This document shows, piece after piece, positions 41,156-52,057 of a DNA stretch of 64,000 nt. This DNA comes from Nitzschia sp. DOCU1 (Eukaryota; Bacillariophyta; Bacillariophyceae; Bacillariales; Bacillariaceae): positions 1,736,001 through 1,800,000 of the forward strand of contig OX595993.1 of assembly GCA_951394045.1 (NCBI GenBank). The letters run 5' to 3'. The notes beneath the pieces are model-generated. The model did no database searches. It was given only the letters and a program-made list of their open reading frames with translations, and was not told the DNA's origin. How positions within the stretch are numbered: position 1 is the stretch's first letter; the number at the start of each line of letters is the position of its first letter. A program made the translations under genes and the position numbers.

Positions 41156-44046
41156 ATGCGGCGGTTCAAATTCAGCGCGGCTCGAGTCTTTCTTGCGTTT
41201 CTACTCTTTGTGTATGGCTGCTTGTTTGTGGCTGTGCATCGGATGGAGTTGTCCTCTGCTTCTCCTCACATGAAGCGAGTCCCCAATCCCTTTATGGAAC
41301 GACTTCCAAAGGAATCAGCTGCTCTTTCCAATCCCCTGAACGCTTCCAAAGAAAAGCAGGACAGCGACACTGACGATGCGCCCCCCGACCAATTGGAACT
41401 TGCCGCTGATCAGCCATATATGGATGACGCACCATCGAATGAAACATCCTTGCTGTTTCCAATACCTTTGGACTGGCAAAGTCGACTCGTAGAAGGCAGA
41501 ATATCATACTACTATCGAGACAGCACCAAGGATCTTTGGGACTACACAGATCTCCCTTTGTGGATGAAAGGTTTGTCAACACGTATTGCACCAGTCACAT
41601 TCACTTTGTATTGTGGCGCCCCCTCATATCTGTCCTCTTTTAGAATATTTTGCTTGGCACAAGGAGAAACGAAATGAACTAGAGAAAGACCATGGTGGTT
41701 GGGATCGTGTGAGGTATTACGTGTTGGAATGCTGCAAAAAGTACGGTCGATGTGGCGGTACGGCCGATCGGTTGGGACCACTCCCCTTTCATGTTCGCAT
41801 GGCGGCAAAGTATCAACGACTATTGTTCATATCCTGGAGGGACGACCGACCGGCGCCATTGGAAGAATTCTTGTTGCCTCCTCAAGGAGGGATCGATTGG
41901 AGAATGCCGGACTGGCTCATGGACAAATTTCAACACGACCTGAAATATAGACGGATTGCTACGTATATGGAAAAAATTCTTCGATTTGGTCCTCCAGAAA
42001 TGAAAAGGGCGCGGTGGATGCGAGTCAAGTTTCAATCCCATGACCATGGACAACATGTCTACGACAGTCAACGAGTAGATGCCCACGAGCCGAGCTTTGC
42101 ACAAGTTTACCACGATGTATGGCGAATATTCTTCACACCGAGTCCACCGATTGTGCAACGTATTGAATCCGAGTTGAACGCGCTCCAATTGAATCCAGGT
42201 CATTTTCGCTCGGTCCATGTTCGGGCCTTGTATGCGGTAGAGGATCGAGATGAATTCTTGGTTCGAACTTGGGCTCAGAATGCAGTCAACTGTGCCACAT
42301 CGCAATTGCCAAACATTGGCGGACCCATTTTATTTGTATCCGATTCGATTGTGGCCAAGGAGGAAGCCGTTCGATATGGGCGTCAGTATGGACTTCCAGT
42401 AGTGCATCGCCTTAGCAATCAAAAGCGTCAACCTTTGCATCTGGAAAAAGACGATTTTACGTCGGCTGAAGAGTTTTATGATACCTTTGTGGATGTTCTC
42501 ATGATGGGTCTTGGGCAGTGCACGACCTACAACATGGGCGGGTTTGGGCGCTGGGGTTCGATGATATCCTACAACTCCTCGTGTTCGTTTCATATAAAAG
42601 CCAAAATGATACACTGCGACTTGAATCAGGAACAACCATCCAATGACGTTGCAAAAGAATTTTCAAATCCTTTGTTCCTACCAGCCATGGGCGACGAAAG
42701 GATCGTTGTTGATCTAGAGCAGGTACCCGAGCCCAAGCCGTCGTCGACGAACGAAACGGTCATTCGGGAGGACGTTGGATTCAACTTTAGCCACTTGAAC
42801 TACGTTTTGGATGATTCTATCTACCAAGACCCGTTGATTTACGAAGAATATGATTCGGTGAAACTGGGTGTCAATCTATGGGAGCGCTCCACGAAACTGC
42901 CGGGTTGGATGAAACGGTATTTCAAATGGCACAAGAAACAACGCCGCAACACGTTGACTCCCAACAATTGGAAATCCATGAAGCTTCTCATCATGGAATG
43001 CCTTCAGCATCAACCCAAATGCGGGGGTACATCGGATCGTCTCAAACCTCTGCCAACTCTTGTTAGGATTGCCGCGGCAACAGATCGATTTTTGTTGATT
43101 CATTGGACAAGGCCCTCCCGCTTGGAAGAGTTTCTCGTTCCCCCCAAAGGAGGAGTCAATTGGATGGTTCCTGATTGGTTGCGTAAGTATTTCTTAACAT
43201 CGGGAGTTCAGTAAGGCAAATAGCGAGTTCCTCAACGATGCTTTCTTGGCCTTTAAAGACCCCCATTTGATTGACTACGGGGAAGCGGTGACTCTGGTGG
43301 ACGAAGTCCGAGATGTTTCAGCGTCGAACGAATTCCTTAGTGTCCGTGCAAAGTATCAAAGCTACGACGGTGGCCAGGGATGGTACGACGAACAGCTGAA
43401 AGGCAACGAAACAGCTTTTAACGAGGTATTTCATGAAGTTTGGAGGGTCTTCTTCACACCGTCCCCACCAATCGCCAAGAGGATCAAGAAGGAAATGGTT
43501 AGCAAAGGGCTCGCCCCTGGTGAATACGCATCGGCACATTTACGGGCCCTGTATGCACAAGAGGTCCGATCCGCCGGGCAAACAAAGATTTGGACTAGGA
43601 ATGCTGTAAACTGCGCTACGAAACTACGGCCAGGGAAACCAATCTTTTTTGCCTCGGACTCCAAAATAGCATCCGATTATAGTGTTGCTTACGGCGAAGA
43701 AATGAATGCTACGGTTGTCACTCATGCCAGCAATCCTGACCCACCACTTCATTTGGACAAGGCGGAGAATTTTTCCGACCCTACCATCCCGCGGCGCCCA
43801 GTTTCACACTATTACGACACGTTCATCGATTTATATTTGCTTGCATTGGGGCAATGCGTCTTCTTGAGCAAAGGAGGCTATGGTCAATGGGGCTTGTTGA
43901 TTGGTGGCAACACAAGTTGTGCCATGCGCTTCAAGCGTGGCAAGGGAAAAATCATAAATCCATGCAACTGGACCCTGCCCGATGACGGAGTTTTGACACG
44001 CCGTGCAACTCTGACTCAGCCGCTTTTCGTCGAGCCTGAATGGTAG
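41156..44046 (+). CDS. Double-domain glycosyltransferase-like protein with one frameshift
   Basis: Exon 1 is 41156-41570 (donor GTTTGT) and exon 2 starts at 41644 (acceptor TTTTAG, phase 1). One signal anchor (residues 9-27) precedes two copies of the lumenal transferase domain found singly at 38207. Copy 1 has CGGTADRLGPLPFHVRMAAK, VHVRALYAVED and FVSDSIVAKEEAVRYG. Copy 2 has CGGTSDRLKPLPTLVRIAA, AHLRALYAQEV and FASDSKIASDYSVAYG. The reading frame changes once near 43205-43215, inside copy 2; no GT/AG pair rescues it, and a single-base difference would make one 938-residue frame. It may be a sequencing error, a recent mutation or real frameshifting. Both copies keep the conserved blocks. Confidence 0.65.
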
Positions 44047-44064
44047 CCTCATGCACCACTTGTA

Positions 44065-46484
44065 CTACGCCTTGTTGAAGACGTTGCTCTGGAAAAGAAA
44101 GTTGACAAAATCTGGGACTTGGGGGACATTATTAGCCTTTTTTCCACCGACGCCTTCAAATTCCACGTATTCTTCGTAGATTTTGGCCACGGCGCTCATC
44201 ATGGCCTTACTGTCTTCTGTTAGTTGAAAAAATGACTGCGGATTGTTGGCAAGGTACCTCCGTGTCGCTCCGATCAGTTGGGAAGGGGAGTTGTGAATAT
44301 CACTGTCTAGATTGCACGCCGCCGTTACGAGCCGACGGACATCTGCCGCTGCAGTCGCCACCAAATCTTCCCGTTGGACGAGAGCCTTTTCCAACTCCAG
44401 GAGCCGACGTCCCGTGTGAAACAGGAATCGCCCGGTCGAGATTAGAGGATACATGTTGGTTTCTCCCCGTAACGCAAAGTCGATGAATGCCGCCGAATCA
44501 TTACAGACCCCTAACACTCCGTAGCCGCCGAACGGAAGATTCATCTATTGGGAGCAGAAACGTAGCAAAAGCAAAGTCAGAGATGAAGCAACGTATAGAA
44601 CGCAAAATAACATTTTGCTCACTCCCACTTACTTTGGTAGCTAACGAGTTGAAAGTAACTGCCAGTAGGCCTGCCATTCGAACCGCCTGCAGAGTTTGAT
44701 TCCGGTCATAGATTTCCGTGGTTGACACTGCCCTGACCCAAGGAACGTCGGCATTGTGATTGGAATGCCACCCACACAGTCCTTCAATCGCCACATAAAA
44801 TTGAATATCACACTTGGTTCCTTCCTTACCGAGCAGTGGTCCACTGGTGATGGAAAGGTCGAGTCCACCATGCGGCGCCGAAAAATACGCTGGCCTACCA
44901 TCCCTCCGCTCGTAACCAGTACGAAAAAAGAATGCAATGGGAATGTTTGTCCAGCTGTCGTTATCTTCTTTGACACACGCAGCGATGCCAAAGGTGGTAA
45001 TGGTGGATCGTGGACAAACTTCGATGGTATGCCCATGGTCCAGAAGCGCCGCTACAAACTCATCGGGGTATCGACACAATGTACCTTTGTAGTCGACAGT
45101 AAACAATTTTACCGCCGCCTTTTGTTGTTGTTGCTGCTCGACCAGATGAAAGTTGTAGGAAAGTTTGGTCAATAGCACGGCGAGTAGCCGATTCCGCAGA
45201 ATCTCGCGTTTGGTGTGAGTGCACTTGGCGTCGCCCCATCTGCACGAATTGATACAAGATATAGCAAAACAGTCAGCATCATTCAGTAGTCCATCAAGTG
45301 CAATACAGCCACGATCATTATACCCACCCCATGTGTAGCCCTGGAAGGATGCGTTCATTAATGGGTACCGGTTCCGGCATGGACCGATCTTCAGGATCAT
45401 AGGTGGCGGTGGTGGTAACGTGCTCGGCATTGGGTGAATTCATTGCGGTAACACGATCTTGTGCACGGATTTGATCTTCCAGTCCAGCAATGGCAGCATC
45501 AAAATCTCGTTCCATGACGAATGGATTGGGAATCAACTCCTTGTTGCTAGTGTCATCGTCCGCTGTCGTACAATGAGCAAATGTCGGTGTATATCCAATT
45601 TCGCCTCGATTCATCCATTCCAAAGGCGTAGTTGTTGTTTTTGTTGCAGTTGATGTTGCATCATCATCTGTAGCTTCCGAAGCGGTAGACATTGCCCTGC
45701 TATTGGATCGAACTTTTTGATTGAGATTAACAAAGGCGACAATCTCGGACACGGCCAATGGAAAGGCCGCCCGATCCATGCTGGGATCCCACTCGGAAGA
45801 AACTTCCACTAAAATGTGCGACACTACCCAAGAGGCGATTCCCGAAGCAACCTTGGCAATCCAGGAATCCACCTGAGAAATGCCCAGCATGGGAAGCAAT
45901 GCAGCACCCATGCGAGGACCCAAATTCTGTAATAACACGGATCCAATGGTAGCCTCCAATTCTCGTTCTAACACCTTGGGTATGCCACCAACAGTATCGT
46001 CGTCAAGTTGATTGAGTCGTAATGTTGACAGATATTGTCCTAGGCTTGACAGTCTCCACCCTTGGTCTTGAGCGGCTTGGACAAAGGGCGGATGCAATTC
46101 CAAAGCTCGCACCAGTTTGGCCGGTGGCTTGACGGTGTCCCGATAAATGAGACCCCGCGATAAGCGTCGTTCCATATCATTCAGGCGTCTCCGAATCGAA
46201 CTTCGATAATGAAGGATATAGTGCAGTGGAATGTACAAGACGACTGTTCCAACAAAGAGTACCAGGAACCACCGCCACGAAAGGATTTGTTTCGTCAGGG
46301 CAGACGGTATCACTTGCACAATTTCGGACTGGATTCTCCAAAATTGGTCGACCCACCACTGCATGGTCGTGGTTAACATGATGATTGTAATAATCGAGAA
46401 GAAGGAGAAAAGGTTCTTGGTGGGAGGAATAGGAACAATGGGTAGAATGAGATTGAAGGATATCGCCAGCAACGAAAATGGCAT
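44065..46484 (-). CDS. Membrane-anchored conserved protein of unknown function, three exons
   Basis: Exons are 46484-45328, 45239-44633 and 44544-44065; the introns are GTGGGT...TGCAG (88 bp, phase 2) and GTAAGT...AATAG (88 bp, phase 0), and the product is 747 aa. The N terminus has hydrophobic segments around residues 5-36 and 70-92. A second half with conserved character follows (LHMGWGDAKCTHTKREILRN, PHGGLDLSITSGPLLG, IQFYVAIEGLCGWHSNHNAD, GGYGVLGVCNDSAAF), including a Gln run. The joined KCTHTKREILRNRLL phrase across the first splice supports the model. I cannot name the family. Its ATG is only 46 bp from the border of the TIR element. It is tail-to-tail (18 bp between) with the transferase at 41156. 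Confidence 0.7.
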
Positions 46485-46527
46485 GTTACTTTTGTGTTTC
46501 GCCGTGTTCCGGGTGCTTTGCCGACTT

Positions 46528-46557
46528 TATGGTCCGCACTAACCATATCAACATCCT
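46528..46557 (+). repeat. Left terminal inverted repeat
   Basis: Begins TATGGTCCGCACTAACCATA and pairs with 48213-48242 with two mismatches. The leading TA is the presumed target duplication. Confidence 0.8.
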
Positions 46558-46783
46558 CCAAAATTCCTAAATACCTATTTTATACATGTTGAATACATAT
46601 ATAACATTTTTAGCCGCGCATGCAAGCCCGCATCGGCGTCGGTTGCATCGGCACCACAATGGTATTTCCCGCCAAACACGACGCACAAAATACACATTTC
46701 ACAACAACAAACTCAACAACAACAGCAAACTCAACCTTCAAATAACTGTCAATCAAATCAATATAATCATGATCATTACATTA

Positions 46784-48061
46784 TTACAACCCGAAATCGT
46801 CGGGAAGCAAGGTAAGTGGTTTGAAGAATTTGTCGAGGTCAATGTCGAATTGACCTCCAAACGACGTATCATTTGCAGTCTCATATTTCCTGAGAAATGC
46901 AAGCTTGCACTCCAAAGTATTGAGATCGGATGGCATCTCACCAAGTCCTTCTATCATCTTGTCTGCCTCAGATTCAAACCGCCTTCGCTCGTGACGCTTG
47001 AGTAAGTCACGTTTTGTCGTTACCAAATCCTTAGGATTGTAACTAACACTGCGTGCGTCCAGTTCCAGGTGCAGCAGTTCTTGGTGGGCTTTGAAGCCCA
47101 TGGGACGGATTGGGTAGTACCCGAGAACTCTGGGTGGACGATCTACCCCTGTTTTCCTGGCCTTGGCCAAGAGATCTTTATTTGGATTGAATTGCTCGAT
47201 CAGTGCATCAATCCAAGCATCTGCCTCCTGCTGCCGAAGGGACTGGTCGTGGGCCAGTAATGCTTGTTTCGTTTGAAGTCAGATTTGGTTATATGCATCA
47301 TTCCCAATCCGCTCTTGGTAAGCCGAAATTTGCTTGTGTTTGTTTCTGGCAAATCTTATAAAATCAAACAACTTGCGCTTGCCATCTTTGTTTCCTCTAT
47401 CTCTCCGCTTGATTTCTTCAGATGAGGAAGTATCTTCAAGGCGGCTTCTTCGATCTACTGTTGACTGGGAGATTTGTTCGGAACGTCGCTTCAGTGCCCG
47501 CTGTCTGGGCTGCAAGGCTGAATTCCATACTTCTTGGAAGAACTCTCGAGACGTCTCTAGAAGACATGTCTCATAGTCTTTAGCTTTAGTGAACTTGTAG
47601 AAGTAAACAGGCTTTTATTTGGGATCACTCTTGACTACTGCAATCTTCTTTTTAGCATAGAGCATGGCAATTCCAGTCGTCACACCATTGCCGTCAAGAA
47701 TAGTTTGGCGTTCAACAACACCTCCCGGTAAAGCTCTTGAGAGGGCAATGTTAAATTTGCGAGCATCAAATAATTTGTACTCTTCATCGTAGTCTCGAAG
47801 TGCTCGAACAAATGCCTCATCTGGAGCCCATTGGTCAAGAGAGACAATGTTGCCATCATTTTTTACGATCTCGACGACGTCGGCCAGCACTTTGGATGGT
47901 GATACCATCGTCAATACGTTTTGGCGTAGAGACCTTTTTTGCAGGAGTGTTGTCAATAGTGTTTTGAAGCTATCTTCAAAAAAGGTCACTACGCCAAGCC
48001 TTTTTGATGATGCAATGCCGACATTCATTGCCTCGCTTGAGTGTTGCAATGATCTTCTCAT
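46784..48061 (-). pseudogene. Element-borne reading frame with two in-frame stops
   Basis: From ATG 48061 one frame stays open for 426 codons except for TAA at 47617-47615 and TGA at 47281-47279, ending at TAA 46784. All three segments look coding: DEAFVRALRDYDEEYKLFDA then RKFNIALSRALPGG; a Lys/Arg-rich middle (KLFDFIRFARNKHKQISAYQ); and PPRVLGYYPIRPMGFKAHQE then LECKLAFLRKYETAND. No indel is needed to connect them. An alternative upstream start (48107) in another frame reads KIIATLKRGNECRHCIIKKA and runs into a 21-bp inverted repeat. No domain is recognised. It is either a recently inactivated gene or a readthrough gene. Confidence 0.55.
47921..47997. repeat. Perfect-stem hairpin nested in the element
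   Basis: 21-bp arms 47921-47941 (TTGGCGTAGAGACCTTTTTTG) and 47977-47997 pair with one mismatch around a 35-bp loop. It may be a very short MITE or a cruciform. It falls where the element's two candidate N-terminal frames meet. Confidence 0.6.
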
Positions 48062-48212
48062 TTCGATCCCGCGCGATCCTTGGCGGCATTTTCAGATTTG
48101 ATCGCATGATGGACCGGACGACGGGAGTGCCATTTTTGCAAGTCGAAGAAGTCAATATTTTTGGCTAAATAAATATTATATATTTATCTGACCACGTATT
48201 TAAAGAAATGTT

Positions 48213-48242
48213 AGGATGGCGATATGGTTAGTGCGGACCATA
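48213..48242 (-). repeat. Right terminal inverted repeat
   Basis: Complement of the left end with two mismatches. It ends GTGCGGACCATA, where the final TA is the presumed target duplication. Confidence 0.8.
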
Positions 48243-48512
48243 GACTTCGCGCGCAAAAAGATATATCGGAGAGAAGGTAGCGCACCGGCGGGCAGACAGA
48301 GAGACATACAGACGCTCATAATCTAATGACTCCATGGACTGAAAACTTGCCTACTCGCCGCACCATCGGATGCACGACAGACATCAACAGAAAGCAAACG
48401 AAGGACGATTGACGATGTCGAGCAGATGAGCGATGGAGCGTTGTGGCGATGGCATGCATGGCACAACCACAACAGTTTCATTTCTACTACTAAACAGCAA
48501 ATCACAAGACAG

Positions 48513-48514
<2 letters not shown>

Positions 48515-48577
<63 letters not shown>
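48515..48577 (+). repeat. (ATT)21 microsatellite abutting a start codon
   Basis: Twenty-one uninterrupted ATT units run directly into the ATG of the PABPN1-like gene, in the same register, so the start codon looks like the 22nd unit with T changed to G. An in-frame TAA at 48491 closes the frame upstream. It is part of the 5' UTR. Confidence 0.95.
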
Positions 48578-48579
<2 letters not shown>

Positions 48580-49588
48580 GAGTGAAGAAGACAAGAAACC
48601 AGCCGCCGACGAAGAGGAGGATGATGAAGAAGACCTAGAAAAGCTGCAAGAGGAAATTGCTCGCATGGAAGCCGAGGCGGCAAGAATCACCAAGGAGACG
48701 GAAGAGTTGGAAAAGAAAAAGGAAGCCAAGCTAGCGGCATCGGGAAATTCTGGGGATGCTTCAAAATCGGCGTCGTCGGGTGGGGCGAATAATGGGGAGG
48801 CACCGAATCGGGATGGGTAAGTAGTAAATGGAGGTGATGAAAGTGCCGTTGACAACTATCGCGACGCTCAATCAAGCAATCGGCATTCCAAAGTCACTCG
48901 ATCTATGTAGGACAAGTGGATTACTCGGCTACACCCGAAGAATTGCTCTCTCATTTTGAAGCTTGCGGAACAGTGGAACGCGTGACGATTGTTTGCGACA
49001 AGTTCTCGGGGAAACCCAAAGGTAGGATGAGTGAGGGGGGTTGCCGGTTCATTGTTCTCGAGCAGAACTCACTCCATCTGAACTTTTTACCTTGTAGGAT
49101 ATGCATACCTTGAATTTTCGGTAAGAGTGGGGACTCCAAGACTGGCGGCTACCGAAGCGGCACCAACGAGCTTCCACATGGATTGCCGGTGTCTACTACG
49201 AGCAACCTAGGCAATGGCGGCCCTTTTCTGATCGTGACGCTATTGTGTGATTGTTATGGAAGGCAGGTTTAGGGTTGTTTCTCATTCTGTCTTTTTGCTT
49301 TATCTTGATGGTTGGAATTAAAAGACGGAGCAAGCGGTAGACAATGCCGTCAAGCTCGATGGATCCGAATTCAAAGGAAGGCAATTAAAGGTGACTCCCA
49401 AGCGTGTCAATATTGCCGGCTATAGCCATCAACAGGAAGGTGGTGGTGGTCGAGGCCGAGGACGTGGGGGCTTTCGTGGTGGTCCTCCTAGCGGACGAGG
49501 GCGTGGCGGCTTTCGGGGAGGTCGAGGAGGCTATCGTGGTGGATACCGAGGTGGCGGTCCTCGTGGCGGCTATCATCCCTACTATTAG
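48578..49588 (+). CDS. PABPN1: PABPN1-like nuclear poly(A)-binding protein
   Basis: Four exons: 48578-48816, 48894-49021, 49098-49120 and 49325-49588 (217 aa). The third exon is a 23-base microexon. An acidic N terminus and a coiled coil ([20 protein letters not shown]) precede one [23 protein letters not shown] (RNP2), [11 protein letters not shown] (RNP1, assembled across exons 2-3) and [13 protein letters not shown]. The C terminus is an RGG/GFRGG tail ending HPYY. This order (acidic, coiled coil, RRM, Arg/Gly tail) is that of PABPN1/Pab2, which binds nascent poly(A) in the nucleus and controls tail length. All junctions are in frame, so the model is secure. Confidence 0.93.
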
Positions 49589-50183
49589 TAGAGTAGTATA
49601 CAAGGTAAGCAAAAATCTCGCATTGTACACTTGTTGGGGGGTGGGCAAAAGCTCGTGGCACCTTGATGAATCCGTGAACAAACGTTTTGCTAAAAAGTAC
49701 TTGAAAAAGAGGGCATCTTGCCCCAGCCGACAGAACAATAACGACACGAAAGAAAGAATCAGGAATGATAATAAGAAAACAAAATAAAGCACAAAGTTTC
49801 GAAAACGTGTAGTAGAACTTGATAGTCGTAGTAAATCATCGACGTGCTGGCTGCCTTCTTGCACTCTGCACAAAATCGCATATACAGGTGCGAAGAAGCA
49901 ATATTTGCTTTTTCACCCGTGCCTTCTCTACTAGCTAGCTGCTGCTCTGTAAGAGTGCGGACTAGTATATATTGCAAACTGAATAGACAGTTTCATATAT
50001 ATTACTGATATAGCTAGCTACGGTAGTATAGGAGTGATGCCGCATTTCTAGCCCTACATTAGCTGCAGATTTTGAAGCCAGTGGTCGTCATCGTTGCTCA
50101 ATCATAACCCAACGACAAAATGATCTACTACCATTATTATTCTCGAAGTAGACTAACTACAAAGGAGACTTCAGCAAGGACAG

Positions 50184-50214
<31 letters not shown>

Positions 50215-50570
50215 AGGAGAAGTTTGTTTGCAAGAGTATTACTACCTAGCTAGCATAATCGAGAGGTCATTTGCCATGTCTGTCCTACTCCGGAGGCGCA
50301 CGGAATCTGGAATGAATCTTTTCTCGACTCGCTACCGAGGGTAGAGGAAAGTTCTCAAGTTCTTTCCGTTCCGAACTGTTCGGCTAGCGCGAGGTCCATT
50401 TCTTCCAATGAGCTCGTGTTCCCTTTTCCAGTCCTCAATTTGGGTGAGGTCGGGAACATGGCGCAAGAAAGGAACAAACAAACCAACAACAAAAGGCAGT
50501 TGATGGCTCAATCGGAACAATCGCCAGAGAGAAGAAGAAGACACATTTTGAATCGATTGTACTCGTAACC
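49589..50570. other. Intergenic 1 kb with a (CT)n microsatellite
   Basis: No supported gene. The most distinct feature is a 27-bp CT run at 50184-50210. Frames here are short, lack ATG or have shadow character. Confidence 0.4.
50184..50210 (+). repeat. (CT)n microsatellite
   Basis: Uninterrupted CT dinucleotides, about 13 units, some 360 bp upstream of the mitochondrial carrier start. Pyrimidine runs of this sort are common in promoters and 5' UTRs, but no function can be assigned. Confidence 0.9.
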
Positions 50571-51730
50571 ATGAGCGACAGTGAGTACTTCGTTGTGTTG
50601 TTATTGTCGACGGGGCGATTCGGTAGCAACGCGTCATGTTTGCCTCTTCTGCTCATTTTCTCTGTTGGAAGGCGAAACTAACAGTTTTTCTCTTTGATTT
50701 TCCCAACAGTCTCGGTCATTGCATCCTTAGCGGGTTTGGCACCTGGTGCCGTTGGAGGTAAGCTTTCTGTTGCCCATCGCTGTCGTGTTGCTTTCACATC
50801 GGAATATCGTCGACCGGTCTTCTCGACGTGACGTCATGCCTCACTTTTTCTCACTATCATCGTTCCTCATCAGGCGTCTGCAGTGTCTTTGTCGGGCATC
50901 CTATTGATCTGATCAAAGTTCGAATGCAAGTTGGCGCCGCAGCTGCGTCCGCCTCTCCTACTATCGCGGCATCGGCTAGTCGATTGATGGCATCGAATTC
51001 AACCTTTGCCCAGCTCCAGGGAATTTTCATAGCGGAAGGAGTTCCTGGACTTTACCGAGGCGTTCAGGCACCTTTGTTGGCGGTAACTCCTGCGTTTGCC
51101 ATTAGTTTCTGGAGTTATGATGTGGCGACGCGTGCGATCCTTGAGTATTCACATGGGCATGGAGAGAACCAGCACATGAGTCTATCGCAAGTTGCCTTGG
51201 CTGGTGCTTTCTCGGGCATTCCGTTGGCGGCAATCATCGGTCCCACTGAACGCATCAAATGCTTGATGCAAGTCGACAAATCCAAGTATAATGGCTTTTC
51301 ACATTGCTTCCAAAGTGTGTATCAGGAGGGTGGCCTCAAAAGTGTATTCCGCGGAACTGGCAGTACGGCCTTGAGAGATGTACCGGGCAATGCGGCGTAC
51401 TTTGGCACCTATGAGTTTGTCAAGCGACTGACTTGTCAACTGGAAGGACGGGAAAAGGCTTCCACCGTCGGAACGTTATTGGCGGGCGGATGTGCGGGTG
51501 TTTGCAACTGGATTATTGCCATCCCCTTTGATACAGTCAAATCGCGATGGCAGACAGCTCCCGCTGGAAAGTACAAGAACGTCGTCCACGTGTTCCAGAC
51601 TTTGGTGAGACAAGAAGGTCCCCGTGCCTTGTTTCGTGGGATTTCACCCGCTCTATTGAGGGCGTTTCCGGCAAATGCGGCGTGTCTGTGCGGAGTGGAA
51701 ACTGTCAAGGGCATGATCGAGCAGCGATGA
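50571..51730 (+). CDS. Mitochondrial carrier, acylcarnitine/basic amino-acid-like
   Basis: Exons 50571-50580 (only ten bases, MSD plus one nucleotide), 50710-50757 and 50874-51730 give 304 aa. Donors are GTGAGT and GTAAGC; acceptors are CAACAG and CATCAG. It has three tandem carrier repeats with the PxDxxKxRxQ signatures HPIDLIKVRMQ, GPTERIKCLMQ and IPFDTVKSRWQ. Each is followed by the [DE]Gx..(L/Y)(Y/F)RG motif (EGVPGLYRG, EGGLKSVFRG, EGPRALFRG). The GAFSGIPLAAIIGPTERIK block is closest to the carnitine/acylcarnitine and ornithine-type subgroup (SLC25A20/29-like). It would exchange small metabolites across the inner membrane; the substrate is inferred. Confidence 0.9.
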
Positions 51731-52057
51731 CACTCTCTCTTGTAAGATCCTTGTTTGTGGCTCAATGTATATATTACCGGTAGTAGAGTGCTTGTTGTCG
51801 GATCCGACATGTATCTACTACGATCGAGGTTGCCCGTCTACAAAATACTAAGATTGGGATAGTACTAATAACATAAATGGCTTACCGTTTAGCTTCATCT
51901 TTGTCACCGGCCAGTAAACTGAGTACCAGCTGTTTCGGTTTTTCCTATCTAGTAGATAGTAGTGAATAGCGCTATAGAGATTGCATATATCGGCACTCCG
52001 CCTTGTAGAGATACTGGAGTTCTACTACTACTTGACAGCCCGAGAGCGACCGCAGTT
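51731..52057. other. Convergent gap, nothing recognised
   Basis: 327 bp between the carrier stop and the JmjC gene stop (convergent genes). It contains only 3' UTR-like, AT-rich sequence with CTACTA-type microrepeats. Confidence 0.35.

Larger units (their letters stand above)
46530..48240. mobile_element. TIR DNA transposon-like element, 1.71 kb, family unrecognised
   Basis: The ends carry inverted repeats: 46528-46557 and the complement of 48213-48242 agree at 28 of 30 bases, beginning TATGGTCCGCACTAACCATA. TA lies outside both ends, as expected for a duplicated TA target of Tc1/mariner-type or similar elements. Weaker inverted similarity continues inward (AAATAC, then ATATATAA.ATTT.TTAGCC on both sides), so the true TIRs may be about 90 bp. 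The interior carries one interrupted minus-strand reading frame and no DDE, RNase H-like or helicase motif that I recognise. It occupies the shared promoter of the 747-aa gene and the PABPN1-like gene. Confidence 0.75.

Noticed and set aside
43183..43223. Short intron in the double-domain transferase
   Set aside because: A GTAAGT is present, but removing 29, 41 or 45 bases to the next AGs does not restore the frame and such lengths are too short.
48502..48855. Minus frame with a poly-Ile run
   Set aside because: It is the ATT microsatellite and the antisense of PABPN1 exon 1.
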